A DNA stretch of 64,000 bases from Liolophura sinensis (lineage: Eukaryota; Mollusca; Polyplacophora; Chitonida; Chitonidae): assembly GCF_032854445.1 (NCBI RefSeq), contig NC_088300.1, forward strand, positions 64,082,984 to 64,146,983. The letters run 5' to 3'. The notes below the pieces were generated by a model. The model made no database searches. It saw only the letters and a program-made list of their open reading frames with translations, and was not told the origin of the DNA. A program made the translations under genes and the position numbers. Of the stretch, positions 56,501 through 64,000 are shown piece by piece; within the stretch, counting starts at the first letter, position 1, and each line of letters starts with the position of its first letter.

Positions 56501-59500
56501 CTCTGCCAACCCCCTGCTAACAGTACAAAAAGTACAAATATTCAAGCTATTTCATGGTAAAAATTATGTGACTGAGCCTTCTTAAAGTTTCTTCTTCCTG
56601 CTTTTCCTCCTGAGATGTTCGCATAAAATCAAATATATTAAGCTATTAAGGCTCGGTCAATGAAACTTAACGCTTCTTTGTATAATTACATGTAAGAAGT
56701 TGATACAACTTTTTTTGAGGACATTGCATGGATAACACATAAATGCAACTTCTTTTATGTCAAATGACTCATCAGCCACTCTGGCAAAACCACTAAATAT
56801 GGTACTGTACCTTTCCTACATGTATGCTGATTAATGGAAAGCTACAGAGTGACAATTAAAGAATATAGGTCACAGGTGGTACTAAGTTCACATTAATTCT
56901 TGGCAAAAAGCAAGCCCCTACCATTCAATAAAATCGCCTGTTTTGAATAAAGCTATGCCTTGCACAGTCTTGCAAATATTTCTGCTCCATGCGAAACACC
57001 TTCCAACTGAAATCCGTCTTTACCTCATTTTGGATTTCAGTTGCCAAAGTAGGCCTGCCCATGTCATTTTTCTAGTTCTCACTCTGTGCCCTGTATCTAT
57101 TAACATATCAGCAGGAGAGCTACAATACTGTACTTTGTAAAACCCACTTACATATGCTTATTTACAGTTACAGTTATTACAGACAAATCATAAGGTAAAT
57201 TTAATCTTAGATTATCTAAGATTTCTCTTGGATTATCATAACTTAAATGATTTAAAACCAAAGTCAAATATCCTGTCCCTGGTCTGAAGTACACAAATGA
57301 CAGAGCATCTGACGGTTTTGAGAACGCTGATATTGAACAGACAAACTGGACACCCACGGTGGAATATGACAACCTATGCTCCTAATTCTGCAAATATTGT
57401 TCTAAACTAACCAATTTTTTATAAAAATTTCAAGAATACAACTCAATTCTGACTGCAAGATCATCTGCTTTGCTGGATTCTCATCTGTATTCTTACAGTG
57501 AGTGAACAGAGTTGTGGATTTCAGACCAAAATAGTTCTTACCTTGCGGGTGGTGGAGACATCGGGTTGTAATATGATGGTGGAGAGTAACTAGGATCAAA
57601 ATCATAGCCATAGCCCTGAAAAATTTGTCACAGTATCAAGTATACTTGTCATACAACCAAAGCATGCATAAAAGCAGATTGGCTCAGACAGTTGAACAGC
57701 TGACTTGCTTCCACTGTAGGAACTTGACCTATAATTTCTAATCATAGTAATTTAAAGGAATTACAGCATAAATAGGAGGCCTTCAATATTTCTAAACACT
57801 GGAAAATTTCAACATCATAAGCCATCAGTGCCAAACAGAAATCATAGAATAAAATGTATAAAACAAAAAAGTATTCTCCTCACCCTTTGAACCATCAGAC
57901 TATTAATGGCAATGACAAAGTTCACAGCAAAACAAAGATGACCTTAATTTTGGTGAAAATGATCAAAACCGCTCAAAACCAAACTTCTGACTACAACTCA
58001 TCTTGATGAAACCATGTTTCAATTCAATACAATTCTGTGACCTTGCTGAAACTGGATAAAATGGATTGAAACTCTAACTTGATCTGTCACCTGACATGGT
58101 GTAACTATGTAGTAAGTTTCAATTCAATACAATGAACTGTACAGATTACTCTCCTAAGTCATAAAACAGGGCAAAAACATTTTTAAAAAAAAGTTTTCGT
58201 TAAAACAAAAAACTTTCAAACTAGGAAAAGACACTGTTTAATGCAGAGGGTTAACTGTAACTCAAATCAGCATAGTATCATGGTTTTCATTTGAATAATT
58301 ACAGGACAATCAAGCTTCTGAGTGCAAAGAATGTATTAAATCTAAAGGTTTTCTTTAGTGAATCTTTTGAAAGTATATACGGTTGTGAAACCACAACATT
58401 GTGAAATATTTTCGGGCATACAATTGTGACCAAGTTATATTGAATGATGTGTTGTCAGGAAATGTGATATAATGAGAAAGAGGTCTGAAAACAAGTCTGG
58501 AAAATTGTTCAAAAAGTTCAAAAGCTGGATATAAAAGGCCATAACTTTGTTGCAAATAAACAAAGTGGCCCCAGTGCTGAACTTTGTCTGTAACTTGTCA
58601 TCTTGAAGCCATGTACCAAGTTTCAATTCAAAAAGACGAATCATTTTTAAAACAGATCCAGAAATTGTCAAAGTCATTTTTAAAAGTTCAAAAGCAGCAT
58701 AAGAAAGGCCATATAATTTTTTTTGAAAATTGATGGAACAAGCCAAAACTTGAACTTAATAGATCTGTAAGTCTTTATGTTGAAGTCATGCACCAGGTTT
58801 AAATTCAATATGATGAACTGTTTTGAAAAAAAGTCCAAAACTGATTTGGTATAGACTGACAGACAAGACGAATACCAATCTCCTGTGGTACCAGTAGGAG
58901 ACTATAAGAAGGTGCAGTTTGTTCAACCACAAAAGCACCTTCACAGCTGCTTCCCAATCAATGCCTCCATCACTGCTGACAATTGCTCATACATTATACA
59001 TATACAAACATGTGTAACATGCACCAAATTTTATTAGACTATTAAGTTCAATTTTTAAAATATGGAAATATAAACAACATAAAACCCAGCACACGGACAA
59101 CATTTGTTGTCGAAAACAAGATTACTTGATCCAGACAACAAAAAATCCTCACAATTTACTTGTGTGCGGGTAACCACAACAAGGATTCTTGAGTCTGGAA
59201 TGTTTGATCCAAAGACTCCGCTTGTTCAATTTTGGGCTACAAAAAATCCAGAAACAAGTGAGCTGGGCAAAAGATTTTGCTTTTGTGTGGACAATCTAGA
59301 TCTTGTGAGATTATTGGCATCTACATCAACCAACCAGCGCCTATGGAATGGTCATATGAGTTCTTTAAAAATTGAAGCAACTTTTGGGATCACATGACCT
59401 TAAACTTATCATTTCACTGTCTTTCACCGCTGGAATCTTCAAAAATGGCCAACAAATGTTGCCCATGTGCAGGTAAGCGATATTCTGGATCATTTTACAC

Positions 59501-62110
59501 CCGCATCTGTAAATCAGATTTTCAACAACAAAATTGTCCATGTGTGCTAGGCTTTAAGGCTGGGAACTCACCTGAGACAAAGATCCCCTTGTCCCAATTC
59601 TGGTATATCTCACGTAATCTGTTTTGTCCACAGGCTTTGCCAAGACAACCTCAACGTAAGTGCCTTCAACATTCATTCCTAGAGAGAAATATATATGACT
59701 TATTATATAATGCCTTTTCATCTTGATCTTTCTTTATTTGTATTTCTTGAAAGAAGGAGGGCCTAGTACAAATGCTACATCAGTTAAAAAATGTTCCAGA
59801 TAGAGTCTACCTAGCGTTTCTCCCTAAGAAAACTTCTTATTTTCTCAAAAATTTCTGGCAAATGGTCCTGAGAGCTTGGGTTCAATATTCAGCCTATTAC
59901 ATGTAACTGTTGAAACAACTTCCCTCTTTAAACCTTTAAACATTTAATCATTTAATGTTCAACAGCCTCTTTTCATGTTGAATGATTTAATGATTGGTGT
60001 TTTTATTTAATACTCAAGAATATTTCTCTTATACGACCGCAGCCAGCATTATAGTGGGAGGAAACCTGGCAGAACACGTTGGAAACCCACAACCATCCAC
60101 AGGTTGCTGCCAGACCTTCCCATCCATGTTGAATGAGGGACGATATTAAGTTAATAATAAGCTAACATAAAATCCAATTTATACAGAAATATATCCCAAA
60201 AAAAATATTCTAGAGACTGCCCACAGCTTATGCTTCGAAGTGTGAATTTATACTGTATGTGCTCTTCTGTAAATGTAAGTCTGCCCCATAATTGTGTGCC
60301 ATTTCCTGTGCGTAGCAGGAGTATCAAACATCCTATAGGCAAGCAATGTGTCAGTTATTCACCGTTTAATCTTAATTACTTGAGTTAGCATGTTTTCCAA
60401 ATACTCTCCCTTAGATGTTGGGGGATATTCTATCATGTAATTTACTGTAAACATCAATCAAGTGAAAAACTAGTTTAAAAAAATTAAGAAAATTAAATTA
60501 AGTTAAGAATGTGCCACATGCCACTGACAAATGAAAATCAACTTTAATTATCAGAAACAGAATTATCAGAATGGAAATACATCACACTTTATAAATGCAC
60601 ACAAAAACTACATTCACCTACCAATCGTAGAAATATACTTCCACTAATGCATTTTGTATTTATCCAAAACCAATCAACACAGCTCAAAAATAAAGCTCAA
60701 TTTTTCTCACCATTAAGTTTAGTCATGGCCATAATAGCATCATCTCTGTCTCTAAAATGAATGAATGCGTAATCTCTGATCTTCTTTACTCTTTCCACAG
60801 CATTGTCTCTTCCCACAACTTGATTGCACAGCTCTCTAATTTTGTCTTCTGTAGTTGTCAACATAAGGTTCCTCATGTACAAAATTCTCACCTGTAATAC
60901 AAATATGCACAATATAAATATTATTCCAGTAATACAAATATACACAATATTAATGCACAAGCAGGCGATGCATCAGTCCTCTTAAGCCATAAGTGACTGT
61001 ATTAATTATTACCGCAGCCTCCCATACAAAAGAAATGACTTGTTGCAACAAATGCTGCGCGCGCGCACACACCAGCCTCTCGTGACGGAAAATGAAAGAG
61101 CAGACGATAATCAATTTCAAGAAGTTGCGCGACATTTTACACAAATATATCCACACAAAATACCCCTTTGATACAAAACTTTAGTTCAATTATAACTTTT
61201 CAAATAACGGCTTACATAAAGGTCAAATTTGTTTGGACTGTGATACCTACTCGTCAATTTTACAACTAACCAACCGATATTTCCGACATCTGTCAAACTC
61301 ATCGTTACGTCACACACACGGATACTGACAAGTGCTGTTTACATTGGCAATTAAATGTGTTTTAATTTGCAACGAAGAGACAACCAAAAACGCTCCTATA
61401 GTGGAAATTACATGACTTACAGTTGACATAACGTCTTCATCAACATCTTGTTCTGGTTCAGCCCAATCAACTGCAATTTGATGGCCCCATAACTGAATTC
61501 TGCCGGGAATGAGCTTCCTTCTTGCCATGGCGGCTGCCCGATGCGATTCATATTCCACAAACGCAAATCCACGGTTCTTTGCTTTGTCAATGGCTGATGG
61601 ATATACAATGACATCAGTTACACCATCCGTTACTTTTTTCATCTCCTGCAAAATTTCATCCCTCTGTTTGTTCTTTGGAATACCTCCAACGAACAATCGA
61701 CAGTTGTCGACGGATTTGCAAACACCCAAGAGCCGGCCTTTACGAATTTCGTAGTTGTTAAGCTCCTTTACCGCTTGTTTCGCGTGTTCTTTGTTAGTGT
61801 ACATAACGAATCCATATCCTCTATTGGATCCAGAGAAGTCCATCATGAGTCTCAGTTCGTAAATCTTCCCTATTTTCTCAAATATTGGAACAAGCTCGTC
61901 TTCGTAACAGTCTCTTGGAATCTTTCCGACGAAAATTTCGCAACCCCTTAAGGGAGCCGGGCCTTCCCAGTCGGGAGGTGGACCGCCGTACTTTCTTTGC
62001 CCATTTTCTTGTAGCATGGTGTATCCCGTTCTTTCCATAAGTTTCAGCAAGGCTTCTTCGTTTGGCGCCCCGGCCACACCATGCGGCAAAGCCTTCTCCG
62101 CGGATGCCAT
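53584..62110 (-). CDS. A1CF/RBM46-family RNA-binding protein (three RRMs plus dsRNA-binding domain)
   Basis: In vertebrates A1CF is the RNA-binding partner of APOBEC1 and RBM46 acts in the germline (family knowledge). Ten exons in transcript order: 61421-62110, 60711-60891, 59572-59678, 57542-57615, 56372-56516, 56048-56137, 55398-55505, 54978-55113, 54032-54211, 53584-53678. All are GT-AG and in phase, giving 601 aa (human A1CF 594). [20 protein letters not shown] leads into RRM1 (~57-133, [17 protein letters not shown]), RRM2 (137-218, [29 protein letters not shown]) and RRM3 (231-~305, [21 protein letters not shown]). An Arg/Gly-rich exon spans 351-399. The DSRM_2-type region (~431-511) has [20 protein letters not shown]. 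The tail is Pro/Ser/Tyr-rich and ends VELFQQIM. A1CF and RBM46 cannot be separated without a tree. Exon 5 has a tandem NAGNAG acceptor. Confidence 0.95.
57930..58870 (-). repeat. Degenerate tandem repeat, ~165-bp units, in A1CF-like intron 3
   Basis: Recurring blocks in order: ACCAAGTTTCAATTCAATA, GATGAACTGT, AAAAGTTCAAAAGC, AAAGGCCATA, TTGATGGA or similar, AACTTG. They appear about four times (near 58000, 58110, 58610, 58790). No coding potential. Confidence 0.6.
59988..60125 (-). repeat. SINE-A copy lacking the head
   Basis: GATTGGTGTTTTTATTTAAT, CTCAAGAATATTTCTCTTAT, GCCAGCATTATAGTGGGAGG, CATCCACAGGTTGCTGCCAG. It lies in A1CF-like intron 2. Confidence 0.88.
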
Positions 62111-63265
62111 ACCTACACCTTGCTGTTGGCCTCACTGCTGACGAAATAGGGGTAGGCAAAGTGGACTTTGACACGCATGTGAGAGACGTATAGATGCGCA
62201 TGCGTCCCACCGTGGGTCTCGTTTAAAAAATGCTAATTTATGACTACTCCAGAGAAGGTGTAAAACAAAGAGGTCACATTTAAAACAGCGCGCACGTTGG
62301 ATAGCGTTTAAACCGTAGAATAAAAACTACTTTCTTTATACGAGGAAGTTTCAAAAAAGTTGAAAGTAGTATTTTCGACTTGAAATTACTCATCATACCG
62401 GTTGGCCTGCATGTAGCCTACATTTATTGGGACTTTATAATACATTACTATACTGATTATGAGATAACACAGTTGTTAATATTCGTCAGTAATGTATATT
62501 TCGTTGTACGCTTACGTTAGATTTCTTATGAATGGTAGAACGAGCAGTTGAAAACCAAGAGAAGGGGATGTGTACCGTTGTTGATCAAATACTTTCGGAA
62601 AGAGTTTCGACGTTTGCTTTAAAAGTTACTTTTCCGTTGCTGTCTGATGTTCAAAGCAAGATCAGATATGATAATGCTAAGATTACTATCGAAATGACTA
62701 CCATTTGATCTACAGGTTTCTTATTTGAAGTCAGTTTAATGGAAGTTATGACAACTGAGCTGTATTGTCAAAGGCCGAGGAATTTACTTCACATCATGTG
62801 TCTAGGCCTACATATAGATACAATGTTGTAAATAGGTCCACACCCTAGGCCTACGCGTCCTGTGCGTTTTCAGATTCTCTTCATAGGACATAGACCAACA
62901 TGTTATTGTAGGGTACCTATGCCTTCTCATACAGTCGACGGTTCGTGTCTGGCCTGATTCATATCTGTGACAGAATACACATAAATCATTTACGTCAAGA
63001 GACGGTTTTTAGCGGCTAGTTGTGTTTAAATTACGGATTACTATAGTTAAATCGGTACCATGTGATCATGTGAACTGTTTACCAACAAGCCTACGTGTGA
63101 ATCTGTTATAATATAAAGTGCCGTCTATATAGGTCTGGGGCATGTAATAATTTGTACCTGCTCAATACCGTACAGCTTACCCATAGATACCGGTATGCTG
63201 TGAACATTGCGCGGTTTATTTGTAAACGTACATTCACATGTGCCTATGGGGGTGTCCGTGGACGA
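62111..63265. other. A1CF-like upstream region and gene-free stretch
   Basis: The first ~150 bp upstream of the A1CF-like ATG is GC-richer than its surroundings and is the likely 5' UTR/promoter. No TATA box or other gene recognised up to the SINE cluster. Confidence 0.45.
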
Positions 63266-63267
63266 CC

Positions 63268-63705
63268 GTTTCGCGCGCCAGCGCGGCACAATGACTCAGG
63301 GGCCTCTGACCATTGCGGTCGCTGTCACTTCAAGTCCAGCTCATGTTGGTTTCCTCTTCAGCAACCAGCGGGTGGTCAAGGTTTTCCCCCGCGCTCTGCC
63401 CTAGCTGTTTCCTCCAACCATAATGCTGGCCTCTCACCATCATGCTGGTGGCTGTCATATATTTATTTATTTATTAGATTGGTGTTTTACGCCGTACTCA
63501 AGAATATTTCACTTGTGCGACGGCGGTCAGCATTATGGTGGGAGGAAAGCGGGCAGAGCCTGGGGGAAACCCACGACCATCCGCGGGTTGCTAACAGACC
63601 TACCCACTTATGGCCGGAGAGGAAGCCAACATGACGTTGTCATATAAGTGAAATATTCTTGAGTACGGCGTGAAATACTAAACAAATAAATAGATAAATA
63701 AATAG
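63268..63705 (+). repeat. SINE-A copy interrupted by another SINE-A
   Basis: Plus-strand copy: CATTGCGGTCGCTGTCACTT, CAAGTCCAGCTCATG and CCATAATGCTGGCC up to 63460, resuming at 63646 with AAGTGAAATATTCTTGAGTA and CAAATAAATAGATAAATAAA. The gap is the nested copy at 63461-63637. Confidence 0.9.
63461..63637 (-). mobile_element. Nested SINE-A insertion with 8-bp target duplication
   Basis: (TTTA)n tail, GATTGGTGTTTTACGCCGTA, GACGGCGGTCAGCATTATGG, GAGGAAGCCAACATGACG; it lacks the tRNA head. TGTCATAT flanks it at 63453-63460 and 63638-63645. Confidence 0.92.
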
Positions 63706-64000
63706 GCTTAAGTATAGCCCTTTTAATGTGTGGTACCAACCAAGTTTCAGTTTCCCAGAAACATCTTCACATATCAATGATAAACCAGAGCACGTCACGT
63801 ATATGTGTGAAAGTCTGCCAGTCACATGATAAAGGCCAATGGATTACCCCGTGTGTGTAGTTGGTTCCGTGAAAACTGATCGCCGCATATACACATAGCC
63901 TCGTGTATAGAAAAAGAAATAATCTTGTGTAAGGCATATAGCCTAAACACATATTAATCAGTGATCACCATGCATATAAGGCGTTGGGACGTTAATGGAT
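63706..64000. other. No feature recognised
   Basis: Nothing beyond short frames without family similarity. Confidence 0.5.

Noticed and set aside
59104-59726. 97-aa and 110-aa plus-strand frames
   Set aside because: Within introns 2-3 of, and antisense to, the A1CF-like gene (the second overlaps its exon 59572-59678); no known domain.
61310-61420. C-terminal extension of the 266-aa A1CF-like frame
   Set aside because: The strong donor GTAAGT at 61415-61420 ends the exon; sequence beyond is intron, as shown by RRM3 resuming at 60891.

Overview
This is a eukaryotic, intron-rich, AT-rich window that reads as a lophotrochozoan genome, most likely a mollusc. No organism label is visible, so this is inferred from the protein families and from two abundant tRNA-derived SINE families. 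One family ends in ...CTTGAGTACGGCGTAAAAC then CAAATAAATAAA; the other ends in ...GACGTTAAACCCCAAGCAC then CACTCACTCA. Most open frames in the window are not genes. I found the real genes by assembling short exons through splice sites, reading phase and protein family.

Layout. (1) 1.9-9.9 kb, minus strand: the first nine exons of an arylsulfatase B/I/J-type sulfatase. They give 265 residues in uninterrupted phase, and the gene continues past the left edge. Its introns carry SINEs, a dead Tc1-like transposon and a minisatellite. (2) 10-13 kb: no recognisable gene. (3) 13.2-22.6 kb: a cluster of reverse-transcriptase retroelement fragments (Penelope-like by my reading) in both orientations. One copy is split by a 1,660 bp Tc1/mariner element with TA target duplications and an intact 350-aa transposase. 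(4) 23.7-27.8 kb: a dead hAT/ZMYM1-like transposase and an ISL2EU-type remnant (THAP-transposase piece plus YqaJ nuclease). (5) 31.4-33.9 kb, minus: Hikeshi (four exons). (6) 34.9-39.8 kb, plus: Integrator subunit 12 (seven coding exons), head-to-head with Hikeshi. (7) 41.5-46.7 kb, plus: ZCCHC17 (eight exons). (8) 46.7-53.6 kb: no coding exon; part may be a long 3' UTR. (9) 53.6-62.1 kb, minus: an A1CF/RBM46-family RNA-binding protein (ten exons, 601 aa).

The host genes are unrelated in function: lysosomal or secreted sulfate-ester hydrolysis, nuclear import of HSP70, snRNA and RNAPII processing, ribosome-associated RNA binding, and mRNA binding or editing-complementation.

The most striking observation is in sulfatase intron 2. 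The 3' end of exon 2, which codes for the active-site Cys of the CTPSR motif, has been copied with its 5' splice site about 14-15 times into an intronic minisatellite. A second intronic minisatellite, in INTS12 intron 6, has a unit resembling the genuine 3' splice site of the following exon. I cannot run searches, so family names rest on recognised motifs and exon boundaries rest on GT-AG sites and phase agreement.
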